A DNA stretch of 64,000 bases from Ryuthela nishihirai (taxonomy: Eukaryota > Arthropoda > Arachnida > Araneae > Heptathelidae): contig JAWZYU010000005.1 in the NCBI GenBank assembly GCA_038380435.1, forward strand, positions 36,850,001 through 36,914,000. The letters are read 5' to 3'. How positions within the stretch are numbered: the first letter of the stretch is position 1; each line of letters begins with the position of its first letter. The position numbers and the translations under genes are program-made. A model generated the notes under the pieces. That model saw only the letters and a list, made by a program, of their open reading frames with translations. It had not been told where the DNA came from and did no database searches. Positions 35,173 through 46,108 of this stretch are shown one piece after another.

Positions 35173-35740
35173 TAATTACTATAAATAATTATAAATCCTC
35201 AAAGCTGAAACGTTTCAGTACAGGCAGATTAACATCGGATAGTTATTAGATTTCTTATGTATGTAAATTGTATGGTCAAATGGGATAAAAAAAAAAAAAT
35301 TGGAGGAGACTGAAAAACTCGTTTAATTAGAATGGCAAAATTCTTCGCAGCAACCCGGATTAAAGCATTGGTAAGTGAAGTTATATTGCGAATTTTTAGT
35401 ACAGGTTTATTGTTATTCTTAAGTAAAAGCTTAAGAAAATAAGTCAATTTTCTTGACGTTTGAGATTCATTGGGACGAAACATCATAGAGACCTAGGGAC
35501 GAAAAAAACAATGCAACTGAATGTCTTAATGGCGAAAAACTGATTTAAATAAATATCATGGGGGGGGAGGGATGTGACTAAAGTTATAGGTGAGGGGGGG
35601 GAGATGGCGAAGAAGGATGTAATTAAATGTCATAGGCACGAAACGTTGTATATCTAAGACCATGAACATTCCAAGTGGTCGCTTCTGGCGGAAATATTTG
35701 AAAAATTGAAAAATTGGATGGTCTTGTTGTAATTTCAACT
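35173..35740. other. Unannotated AT-rich stretch
   Basis: No gene recognised. Short G-runs occur at about 35560-35610. Confidence 0.5.
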
Positions 35741-35752
35741 CAAAATTAAAGT

Positions 35753-36008
35753 AGGTTGGGTTGCTTTACCTCTGAGCGGCACTTTTTTGCACACCATGAG
35801 CTAAATGGCCAGGTCACAAGGACCCCGAAGTCTCAGAGAAGGTTGGGGGGGGGGACCCACTGGAACGGCTGTTGGGGGACAGATGGTAGCCTCCCGTCAA
35901 AACCATCCAGTGTGTTTTTTAACGTGCACAGGGTATGGCTCTCCCACTCCCGGGGCCACAGCTTAACGTCCCATCCGACGGACGGCGGCCTTTCCAAGCC
36001 CATCGGTG
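35753..36008 (-). mobile_element. 5'-truncated SINE-A copy with TSD
   Basis: Tail and body are present from ggttgggttgctttacc to aagcccatcggtg. The tRNA-like head half is missing. Flanks caaaattaaagt (35741-35752) and caaaaataaagt (36009-36020) match at 11 of 12. Truncation at the 5' end with TSDs is the hallmark of LINE-driven retrotransposition. Confidence 0.8.
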
Positions 36009-36208
36009 CAAAAATAAAGTGTTCTGAATGTAAGGTTCTAAGTAAGTCCTTTAGGTAACTTTGGGAGTAGAGTAATTTTGAAACCCTTTATTAATGATTC
36101 TGCTAACATTTTATTGCAGATGTGGAGGCAGAAAAATATACCCAGAGCAACAAAAATAAAGTTCCTTGGGGGCTGCAAAATGTTTCGGGCTGGTGTTGCA
36201 TTGCTTAG

Positions 36209-36308
36209 CCTCTGAACAGCACTTTTTCTCACACACTGGCTAAATGGCTAGTGTGTGTCACACACTGGCCATTTAGCCCAATGTGTGAGAAAAAGTGCTG
36301 CTCAGAGG
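36209..36308. repeat. Inverted repeat made from SINE-A tail sequence
   Basis: Left arm 36209-36248 starts cctctgaacagcacttttt. Right arm 36268-36308 ends aaaaagtgctgctcagagg. They are near-perfect reverse complements of about 40 bp with a short centre that itself pairs (tagtgtgtg, cacacact). Both arms are the SINE-A tail-proximal segment. Confidence 0.85.
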
Positions 36309-36344
36309 TGTTGCTGGTGGGGGTTGTGTGCTCGAACAGATCTT

Positions 36345-36671
36345 TCCAGGTCACAAGGATTCAAAGAGAGGTTGGGGAAGGGGACCCACTTGACAGCTGT
36401 TACGAGACAGATTGTATCCTCCCGTCAAGGCAATTCAGCAAAAGTTCTTTAATGTACACAAGGCATTGTGCTCCCACACATGGGGGCCACCGCTTAATGT
36501 CTCATCCGACGGAAGGTGCCCTTTCCAAACCCATTGGTGTCCCCTACTGACCGAGGGCAAGGCGGAGAATTCTGCAGAGATAAATCTCAACTATGGTCCA
36601 GGAAGGATTCGAACCTGGGAACTGCAGAATACGAGCCTGGGGCTCTACCGACTGAACCAACCCCTTGCCCC
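36345..36671 (-). mobile_element. SINE-A copy (diverged), adjoining the inverted repeat
   Basis: Runs from ccaggtcacaaggattc to the head-end accaaccccttgcccc. The box B complement ggattcgaacctgggaactg is present. The tail end has been replaced by the inverted repeat at 36209-36308. Confidence 0.8.
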
Positions 36672-36719
36672 GTTTTGGGTTTGCACTGTGTAGATCTAAA
36701 CTGAATGGACAAATTATTA

Positions 36720-37790
36720 TATACACCTACCTAATCACCTGTTGCTCCACCTTTTACCCTCACAACAGCAGCCAGACATCTTGGTAAGGACTCAATGAGG
36801 TGTTGAAAACACGGAGATGGTATTGCCGCCCATTAAGCGAGGATCGCCTGTCATAGAACATCCAGTTCGGTGGGGGTTGCGGGCTCGAACAGATCATTTC
36901 AATTTCTCCTAGAAATTCTCAATGAGTTGAGGTCCAGTGATTGAGGGGGCCAATCGAGTGTGTTAAACTCACTTGAATGCTCCTGGAGCCAATTTGGTCG
37001 CCACTCGGGAAGTATGCGGTGTGGCGTTGTCCTGTTGAAAGATGGCGTCATGGTGCGGAAAGAGAATCGTTACGAACAGGTGTAGATGGTCGGCGAAGAT
37101 ATTCACATACCTTGTGTCGATGACAGAGTTCCCAGCGGGTACGAGGGACCCCAAGGAAGCCCATGAAAACTCATTCGAAATTGTTTCACTGCCTTCACCT
37201 GTCTGTGTAATCCCGAACTCGGCAAGCTGGGTCTATCGCTTCATGTGGTTACGCCATACACACACCCTCTCATCGGCGCGATAGAGTTGAAACCGCTATT
37301 TGTCAGACCAAATGACGTGTTTCCAGTCCTCCATACTCCAGTTGTGATAGGCCTTTGCAAACTGCAGCTTAATCTTTCGGTTCCTTGCAGGTCAATAAGG
37401 AGACAAGATGTGAACGTCGACTGACATAGCCTATTTTTTCCATGGTATGATGGATAGTCTTTTCACCCAAGCTTGTGGACGCACTGTCATTCAATTACAA
37501 CGTTATTTGCTCCATGGTAGCCATGTGATTCCTTGTAATGATGCGAGACAGTCTGCGCTTACCTCGAGAGTCAATTTCACGTTTACGTCCACATTTTTCT
37601 CACTGGTTGGAGGTTTCGTCGCATTTCACGTAGTCTTGGTATAGACGTGCGATGATCTGACATAGAATTCCCAACAGTTCAGCAGTGGCGGTAATTGAAC
37701 AACAGGCCTTTTTTGCACCTACTCTCTGACAACGTTCAAACTCACTCACATCACTGCCTTTTCCCACGATTATTTTTCGTGACTGGTTTC
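36720..37790 (-). pseudogene. Tc1-like DDE transposase remnant
   Basis: Minus-strand translations in several frames give consecutive Tc1-family signatures: LQFAKAYHNWSMEDWKHVIW with SDK (about 37310-37375), then VCVWRNHMKR (about 37240), then IFQQDNATPHTSRVATKL (about 36985-37050), then a SLDLNSL block where SPDLNPIE is usual. Stops and frameshifts separate them, and the DE of the first catalytic motif reads DK. The element is dead. Short open frames on the plus strand here are shadows. Confidence 0.8.
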
Positions 37791-37900
37791 CAATGCATAG
37801 ATATATGCTTTATTTATATGCATTGTCAGTTTCAGCGTCCCACGTGACTGGACGCGATACTTCTGTTCTGCATATTGTTATCTGGGTCTCTTGTTATCTC

Positions 37901-38429
37901 GGGGCGGGGGTGGCTCAGTCGGTAGCGCGCCAGGCTCGTAATCTGTAGTTCCCAGGTTCGAGTCCCAGCTGGGTCAGCGTTGAGATTTATTTCCGCAAAA
38001 TTCCTCGCCCTGCCCACGGTCAGTAGGGGACACCGATGGGCTTGGTAAAGGCCGCCGTCCGTCGGATGGGACGTTAAGCCGTGGCCCCGTGTGTGGGAGA
38101 GCCATACCCTGTGCACGTTAAAGAACACGCTGGATGGCCTTGACGGGAGGCCATCCAGGCAATTGATACACAATTTGTAATGTTAGAAAATTCTGCCCTT
38201 TGTGAGATAAATTCAATACATGAACAACAATTAGCATAACAAATTCAGTTAGATCCAACATTTGTGGTTCCCCACAATGTCCCATCCATCTGTGGTTCCC
38301 CTCCCCCACCTTCTTCCAGTGGGTCCCCTCCCCCAACCTTCTCTGAGCCTTCGGGGTCCATGTGACCTGGCCATTTAGCCCATGGTGTGCAAAAAAGTGC
38401 CGCTCAGAGGTAAAACAACCTAACCCAAC
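37901..38429 (+). mobile_element. SINE-A copy interrupted by foreign sequence
   Basis: Head with an intact box A, tggctcagtcgg (37911-37922), and box B, ggttcgagtcc (37955-37965), 32 nt apart. This is the best internal Pol III promoter in the window. The body is intact to 38151, then foreign DNA occupies about 38152-38312, then the SINE resumes and ends taaaacaacctaacccaacc. Flanks cttgttatct and ctcgttatct (37890-37899, 38430-38439) match at 9 of 10. Confidence 0.85.
38161..38263 (-). repeat. Dispersed repeat, inverted partner of 39180-39282
   Basis: About 103 bp, from aattgatacacaatttgtaa to agatccaacattt. It is a near-perfect reverse complement of 39180-39282. It lies in the foreign block that splits the SINE-A copy. 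Confidence 0.8.
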
Positions 38430-38440
38430 CTCGTTATCTG

Positions 38441-39170
38441 GTTATCTCTCTGACGATGGCCCAGCTGATCCATCCTTGCCCTATTCATTGTCTCTTGTAC
38501 TAAAAATTTACACTGGAGAAGAGGCTATCGCTTTAAGATTACATTGTCAGTGGCAGTGTGCACGTTTAGTTGCATATGTACTTAAGTTGTTAAAAGTCAA
38601 AGATGAGCCGCGTAAGAGATGATTTATGTAGCGCAACGCCCCCCTCAGCTTGTAATAGCCCCATTCCCTTTGGCCAATGTTATACGAAGCACGTCTCTGA
38701 TCCATGTAATTAAGCATAAGCTCGATGCTAGCATGAGAGCCAGCCATCGATTTCGAATGAGGCATGTTAATTAAACGCCACAGTGCAGATAAATCGCACG
38801 AACTGCCAACTTTTCGGTCTCATCTGCAGTGCTATTTATAGGCAACTAAAACTGTCGGTTAACGCTGAACCTTTCCTCTGATAGAGAGGAGGAAGAAAAT
38901 AGTTGAGAAGTGAAAGTTATAAAGAAAAGCCGAAGCAAATGAATAAGAGAATTTGAAACTTCTGAAACTCTGCTTACTGAGTAGGTTGTGTGAATGGGAA
39001 GAGAATCTGGGTTTGCAATCTGGGGCCTGAATCGAATAGAGAGCTGGAGCCACAGGAATAACAGAGAAGAGGTTTTGAAAAGGGAGATTATGTATAGCAC
39101 AAGCAATTTAATGCTTTCAAAATTTAGTTTGAATTAACTTCATTAGTTAGAATTTTGACTTCTTCCTACA
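38441..39170. other. Unannotated stretch
   Basis: No gene recognised. The minus-strand open frame 38846-39106 has no recognisable domain. Confidence 0.45.
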
Positions 39171-39179
39171 CTGGTGTCC

Positions 39180-39282
39180 AAAATGTTGGATCTAATTGAA
39201 TTTGTTATGCTAATTGTTGTTCATGTATTGAATTTATCTCACAAAGGACAGAATTTTCTACCATTACAAATTGTGTATCAAT
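39180..39282 (+). repeat. Dispersed repeat, inverted partner of 38161-38263
   Basis: Starts caaaatgttggatctaattg and ends attgtgtatcaat, immediately after actggtgtcc. The pair may belong to a longer retroelement, but no ends could be defined. Confidence 0.75.
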
Positions 39283-39477
39283 GAAGTAGAATTTACACCA
39301 GCCTCCACTAAGCCTCCCAAATGATGTCGAAGACTCATCTGACAGGACAAAATATGCTTACATGACTCGAAAAGCAATCCGAAGTGCCATTATAGCTGGT
39401 TCTGATTACGTGTAACTCATTACCTGTTGAGGAAGTGTTGCGTTTGTGTTTGTAGAGCATATCGTAACTAGATTATG

Positions 39478-40875
39478 GCACAGAAATATCATATGAATGC
39501 TTTTACACGTGGTAAAGCAATCGGTATGTTACAGTCCTGCTGATCCCATACTGACGTGGCTAAGATTGTAAATGTTCCCCAATTAGTGCTTTCAAGACTT
39601 GGGACGGTTCCAACAGATAGGAGACATTTAGCTGTAGACGAGTGCATGGGCTTTCAAAAGTACACAGCGCCAAAAATATATATACTGAAATCAGAAGAAA
39701 TGTTATACTTTCTATTCGGCGATATATATAGTTTTTCATCAAAACTCAGCCCGAGACAGATGGACGAACAGGCCTAATCGCTGATACATGATTTGTAGAT
39801 GAAGAAAAAAATCTATTTTGCTCTAATGCCTGACGTCATATGGCGATGCCAGCCAGGCAACTTTCTCTGGAGCTCTCTCTGCAGCCATTAGAAAGACAGC
39901 TTTGAGACAAACTGTTTACAGGATGTTTCACCAGACAGAGCTCTATGCTGAGTGATAGATGATATGTATTCCCCTCAATCTCTGCCATAGGAGAACCCAA
40001 ACAACATGGTGCAGACAATATCATGACTGGACCCCTGAACAATGGGTGCATGTGCCTTTACCCATAAATCGTCATGATTTAGTCTTCAGACAGTTTTTTT
40101 ATATGTTTCCATCTGAAGAGAGCAAGGAGCTTGTTACCATCCCTCTACAATCAGAGAATGGCGACTCGATGGTGATGATTTGATGTCAAATCATCACTAT
40201 CGATATCTCTCTGATTCTTCATCATCGAGATCTGGGATGTTTTGACAATCTCATTATGTTAAATGGATGCATACAGCTTCAAGTCTTTACCAGAGATATT
40301 CTGTCTGGTCAGAGGAATAGTTCAGTTCTACGTGAGGCTTTTAAGAGTGTTCTTATTTCCCATTTATTTTGATGGATGATAATGCCTGACTTATAAGGTC
40401 TCAGACCAGGCAATCGATAAATTCCTCGAAAGTGAGTATATTCAGCAGATGGAGCAGACAGCCTACTCTTTGGACCTGGGCTATATGATGTGATAGTGAT
40501 GGAAAAAACTACGTTTGTAGGGATATTTTATCTGTCCCATAAAGATTTTGCTAAAAATGGTATCATAACTGATATTTTATTTTTAAAAAAAAACAATTTT
40601 TAAACTGCACGGTGTATTGTAAACGAAAACTTTGCTGAACGCTATTGCCGTTAGTTGTAAATTGCCAAGTGCTGCGACCCCAAACCTGGTATTGTTATAT
40701 TGACATTTCTGTGCATGACCGAGAGATGGCAGCAGCGACTGCTGGCTCGCCGAGCGTCAGAGTTTACTACAAGTGGCCTGCACTCGGAAAAGTTTCGCCA
40801 CCACTGTGGGATACATTAGGGAGACGCATTGGAGATCGTCAATGCCCTTCGGCCCCCTCTAAGAACCTTTCATGA
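39478..40875 (+). pseudogene. Second Tc1-like transposase remnant
   Basis: Begins ATG with MAQKYHMNAFTRGKAIGMLQ, then an in-frame stop and DVAKIVNVPQLVL (N-terminal helix-turn-helix region). Further on are WCRQYHDWTPEQW (about 40010-40050), a MDDNA motif (about 40373-40387) matching the catalytic DN-A box, and WDTLGRRIGDRQCP near 40810-40850, typical of the C terminus. Multiple stops and frameshifts make it non-functional. The domain order is kept, so it is one decayed element or two overlapping ones. Confidence 0.75.
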
Positions 40876-41520
40876 GTGCCGATGTGGTATCCGGGAAGAG
40901 TGGGATGTATATACCACCACCAGACTTCATTACCAGCCTGTTCAACACCGTGAGAAGTCGTTGTGATGCTCATCATTATCTGTATCATACTCAGTATTAA
41001 TCTCCCCATTCTGGTGAAACAGAGCCCTTAACTACGGTTCTTCCCGCATCGATTTGCACAACACACAGAAATCATGAGATTGGTGTGCTTCATATAACAT
41101 TTTTTGCTTCGTATAACAATGCATTATCACTCCAAACCCCGTAGCATTCCACTGTCGCGTTTGTGAGACAATCCAGAATTTGTATATTATGCTTAACTTT
41201 TAGACACCAGTGGAGCAAAGGTCTGTTTATAAGTTATTATAAGTATATATATTTATGTTATACTCAAAAAGGAAATTCCTATACTAGTTTCTAAAATAAT
41301 TTTTTTAATATAAGGACTTTTTATAATAAGGAATAAGAAATTATTAGGTATAGGTATAATGGAATTGAAAACATTATACGTGTATGTATTAGAAAATTTT
41401 CTAAAGACCTCCGGTCAGCAACTTGATATTTTATACACTCGTTCTAAAATATTTATATAGGTTTCGATTTATGTAGTTTATTATGATGTACATAAACGAA
41501 CTAATAAAGCCTCCTCTCCT
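40876..41520. other. Unannotated AT-rich stretch
   Basis: No gene recognised. It may include the remaining end of the Tc1-like element to the left. Confidence 0.45.
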
Positions 41521-41524
41521 TGGA

Positions 41525-41896
41525 ACAGGAATGGCTCAATCGGTAGAGCGCATGGCTCGTAATCTGCAGTTCGCAGATTCGAGTCCTACTTGAGCCAACA
41601 TCGATATTTATCTCCATAAAACTTCCCGCCCTCGGTCAGTAGGGGACACCGATAGGTTTGGAAAGGACGCCGTCCGTCATATGGGCCGTAAAATCGTGGC
41701 ACCGTGTACGGGAGAGCCATACCTTGTTCACGTTTAAGAACTCTCTGGAGGCCTTGACGGGAGGCTACCATCTGTCTCCTAACAGCTGTCCAGTGGGTCC
41801 CCCCTCCCCGAACCTTCTCTGATTCCTCGGGGTCCTTGTGACCTAGCTATTTAGTCCATTGTGTGCAAAAAAGTACTTCTCAGAAGTAAAACAACA
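41525..41896 (+). mobile_element. SINE-A copy (diverged)
   Basis: Head reads atggctcaatcggtagagcg, with a box A mismatch. A degenerate box B (agattcgagtcc), the body, and a tail ending agtaaaacaacat follow. Several indels mark it as older. Confidence 0.85.
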
Positions 41897-42648
41897 TAAA
41901 ATCCTCCCCTTTGCAAAGTCAACACCTCATACACTATAGGGATGATTCGTACAGCCAATGGCGCACAGAATGTCGAAACTCTTTCTTTTCGAAAATTAAA
42001 TGAGGTTTGCTGGGAGTGTGTTGTGTGTGTGTGGGGGGGGAAATTAAACTGATTCTGATTTCCTGATTTTGTTTGATGGAAATGAAGCATTTTTCGCCAC
42101 GGTGGCAGCTTAATAATAATAATATTTGCCGATTAATCTCAATACATGAATTTTCTAATTGCATAATGTTAAATTATGAAGACTTTAAGGATTGAATTTG
42201 ATGACTGCCCGAACTGAAACCTCGAAGCCATATCCTAATACTATATAATGTGAAACATAAATAGAGTGTACCTAATACTATATAATGTGAAATTACGAAG
42301 AGTCTAAAGACTCAGCTAAACGTAACTACTTGGATTGAAACCCCGAAACCTATTTCATTGCTCATGATGTTAATATTAATTTAAAGAAGAAGAAATATGT
42401 AATGATGAACATTTGGTGCAGATTAATCACAACACAGTAAATGTATAATGTAAAATTATCAATACATTTAGGATTCAACTTGGACTATTTGAAGAACAAC
42501 CAAGAAGACTACTTGGATCTATTACAATTACGAATAAAAATTAAATTAGCCAGAATTATCCATAATGGGAAAGGTTGCGAAAAACTTGCTCAGTTGGGCA
42601 ATGAAAGGAACCTCTGTACAAGTTGTACCGTTTGGACGCGTAATTTTT
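41897..42648. other. Unannotated AT-rich stretch
   Basis: No gene recognised. A near-duplicate phrase cctaatactatataatgtga occurs twice (about 42232 and 42270), marking a small local duplication. Confidence 0.5.
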
Positions 42649-42800
42649 GAATAATAATAATAAATTACCTCTCAAGCAGCTGCTTGTCACAGAGGTCTGC
42701 AAGTAAGACGAGATTTCAAGAGAAAGATACATAAAAAGAAACATCTATGCCTTATCCGGGCTCGAACCCAAGTCTCTTGATGTGCAGCCAATATCTTCGG
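42649..42800 (-). mobile_element. SINE-B copy (degenerate)
   Basis: Keeps ctcaagcagctgcttgtcac at the 3' end and ccgggctcgaacccaagtct at the head. The middle is shortened by a deletion. Confidence 0.7.
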
Positions 42801-42867
42801 TATGCATAGGATTCGGACATCATGTGCAAAGTGATTTAATTAGTGAGAAATATGCAATTTAAAATAG

Positions 42868-43222
42868 GGTCGTTTTGTTTCTGAGGGACATTTTATTGCA
42901 CACAATGGACTAAATTGCCAGGTCACAAGGACTCCGAGGACTCAGGGAAGGTTGGGGACTTACTGGACAACTGTTAGGAGAGATGGTAGCCTCCCGTCAA
43001 GCCCATCCAACGTGTTCTTTAACGTTCTATACGTAGACGGGAGCACGGCTTAATGTCCCATCTGATGGACTGTGGGTATTTCAAGCCCATAGATGTCCCA
43101 TACTGACTGAGAGCAGGGCGGGGAGATTTACGGAGATAAATCTCAACCCTGGCCCAGGTGGGACTCGAACCTAGGAACTGCAGATTACGAGCCTGGCACG
43201 CTACCGACTGAGCCACAACGCA
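42868..43222 (-). mobile_element. SINE-A copy (diverged)
   Basis: From gtcgttttgtttctgaggg to accgactgagccacaacgc. Boxes A and B remain recognisable at the right end, and the body has several deletions. Confidence 0.85.
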
Positions 43223-43314
43223 ACTCGAAAATTTCAAACTGTATCAAAATGTTGCAAATTAACGTCTTGTCAATGTCAAAATATATTACGACGTGGAGCC
43301 ATTCTGTTACTACA

Positions 43315-46108
43315 TCCTCATCATCCTCAAGCAGTCATGGGCTACGGAGGTCCAACCAGACCGTGCAGTTTAATTCTCCAAGCGCATCTGTCCTGAGCTA
43401 CATCTTCTACATCTGGCCACTGCACACCAATTCTAACAAGGTCCTGTTTGACATTGTCTGCCCACCGCATCCTAGGTCTCCTCCTCTTTCTGAGGCCTTT
43501 AGGCACATTGTTCATAACCCTATTCGCCAACCTATAATTATCCATTGTAGGGATATCCTCCGCTGGTTTGGCCATAACATGGCCAAACCAGCGGAGTCTC
43601 TATCTGCACAATATGCTGCTTAAAGGAGGATGCAGACTCCTTTGCCTAACCTCATGAAAAAGTTACTCTCACAAAGCTAAACAACCTAATAACCAAGATA
43701 CTACGTAAGCATCTAGAATCAAAAGCATCTAGTTTCCTGTTATCTTGCTTACACAGTGTCCAAGTTTCACTACCATAACTAACCCTAGAAAGAACCAAAC
43801 TGTTGTACAGTTTAATTTTAGTCTTTAGGTGTATACGCCTGTTTCTCCACACTCTCCATAGATTCTTAAAATTTCCGTCAGCAATCCCTATTCGTCTGTT
43901 AATCTCATGCCGCACATCACAGTATCTGTTACATAGCTCCCAAGAAAATTAAACTGTGACACCTGCTCAAGACTGCAACCATTCAGATTAACTGAATCAC
44001 AGCCTGCCTGACCAATTTCCATCGCTTTAGTTTTCCCCTCTGTTTATAACCAAACGTACTCTACTACCAGTCTCATCAACAGCTCTAATGAAAGAGTTCA
44101 TCTCATCAACATCTCTAATGAAAGAGTTCATCTCATCAACATCGTTTACCAAAAGGGCTAAATCGTCCGCATATTCTAAATCAGATTTTTTCAGATATTC
44201 AGATCATTTAAGTCCAAAATCTTTCCCTTGCAGTGAATTTCGAATAACATAATTAATAACCAAACTAAAGAGAAAAGGAGACAAAATGCACCCTTGTCGA
44301 ACACCAGAGGTAATGCTAAACCAATTGCTACACAAGCCTTACCAACTCTCACACACGACTCAGTGTTATTATAGAGAGCTTTCATAATGTTAACTAACTT
44401 GTCTGGTATACCATATGATCTTACAATCAACCGCAAATTATGACGATCAACAGAGTCGAAAGCCTTTTTGAAATCAACAAAGCTAGCAACCAAAGGTTTC
44501 TGAAACTCTAAACATTTCTCAAGAATCTGCCTAAGTGAAAATATCTGATCCACACATCCCCTACCACTTCTGAATCCACATTGCTCATCACGCAATTGCC
44601 TGTCAACCAGATTCTTAATTCTATTAAGCACAATCATGGAAAGAACTTTACCTGGAACAGAGAGTAGGCTGATACCCCTATAGTTATCACAAGAACTGCG
44701 ATCACCTTTTTTGAAAATAGGGATAACAATAGCTCTGGTAAAATCCTTAGGAATTATGCCTTTATCATAAAAGATATTCAGAATTTCAGTCATCCAAGTG
44801 GTAACCGAAACATTCCCAGCTCTAAGCATTTCCGTAGTAATTTCATCTACCCCTGGGGATTTATGAAGTTTAAGTTTAGAAACAGCCAAAATAACCTCGG
44901 ATTGTGTTATAGGGCCAACATTAAAGCCACCAATGCATCTATCATCATTGCAAACAATGGGAGTAGAACTAACTACATTGTTTAGAACATCACTGAAATG
45001 CTCAGCCCATCTAGCCATGACAGAATCCTCCCCTTTTATAACCTTACCTTGTTTATCCTTCAATCCTTGTATGCCTGTCCGTTTTCTACCACACAAAACA
45101 TTAACTATCTGGTACAGCTCTCTGCTGTTGTGCTGTCTAACTGCTTCCTCGGCTTTGTCAGCCAAGCCACAAGCCAAAGATTCTTATCAGCAGCTAACTG
45201 ATCTTTTACACGTTTATTAAGCTTTCTGTAATGCTTTCTATTAGGACTAGTAGGTATTGGTTAAGGATTCCTGCACTTTCTTCTTTCTGAAATGAACTCA
45301 AGTGCCTTATCACTCAAATAATTCTGTCTCCTCTGCTCCTTTTTTCCTAAAATAGTACTGTTAGTTTCCAAAAAAGCCTGTTTAAAATGGTCCCATTCTT
45401 CCTCAACTTCAGTAGTAAGCAAACCATGACTGTCATAATGACTAAGTAACCTATCATGGTAAGCTTTAGCTGTAACTGGGTCTTTCAGAGCCTCAGTATT
45501 AAAGGTAAATTTTTTAATCCTAGCACAACACTTTTTACGTTTAAGTTGAAAGACACTTTTAACAAGGTAATGGTCAGATCCAATTTCAGCTCCCCTATAT
45601 GATCTGGTATTCCTAACAGAACTAGCCCATTTGCTGTTAATTAATATATAATCATTCATATTCCTATGCAGCTCATCAGGTAAAACCCATGTGTATTTAT
45701 GTATGTCTCGGTGTTTGTAATATGTGTTAGTTATTCTGAAACCATTGAGTTTACTTATCTGTAGGAGACATTGCCCATTGCCATTGCAGCTACCAATACC
45801 AAAAGGGCGTATCACCCCTCCCCAAAGGTCAGAGTCGGAATCAACTTTGGCATTGAAGTCACCTAGAACAAGGGCAATATCTCCTTTCTTGACAGAATTC
45901 AAAATATCCTGAAGTTGTCCGTAAAACCTATCCTTCTCATCCTCATCGGCATCCTCAGTGGGGGCATAACAGCAGATAACATTCAAGTTTTTAATGCTTG
46001 TCTGAAATGTAGCTGTAAGAAACCTTTCATTAATGCACTCATATCCTAGAAGAGCATCACTAGCATGTCTGCTGAGAAGCCTTGGTGATGCTTTCCATCC
46101 TCCCTCCC
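43315..46108 (-). mobile_element. RTE-like non-LTR retrotransposon, 5'-truncated and frameshifted
   Basis: Endonuclease domain at 46,108-45,261 (minus): NVICCYAPTEDADEDEKDRF, VLGDFNAKVDS, IGSDHYLVKS. The N-terminal part is missing, so the element is 5'-truncated. Reverse transcriptase at 45,177-44,150: KLHKSPGVDEITTEMLRAG, IFKKGDRSSCDNYRGISLLS, QCGFRSGRG, FVDFKKAFDSVDR. A frameshift near 44,330 puts GVRQGCILSPFLFSLVINY into another frame. The catalytic YADD box is at 44162-44173. The C-terminal part includes SRVSYGSETWTLC (about 43,760) and LRWFGHVMAKPAED (about 43,555-43,596). A 30-bp unit is tandemly duplicated at about 44,081-44,140. The clade call (RTE) rests on these motifs as recalled. 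Confidence 0.88.

Noticed and set aside
37901..37975. tRNA-Thr(CGT)-like gene
   Set aside because: It has boxes A and B, but it is the head of SINE-A and is followed by the SINE body. It lacks a proper acceptor stem, and similar heads occur in many copies.
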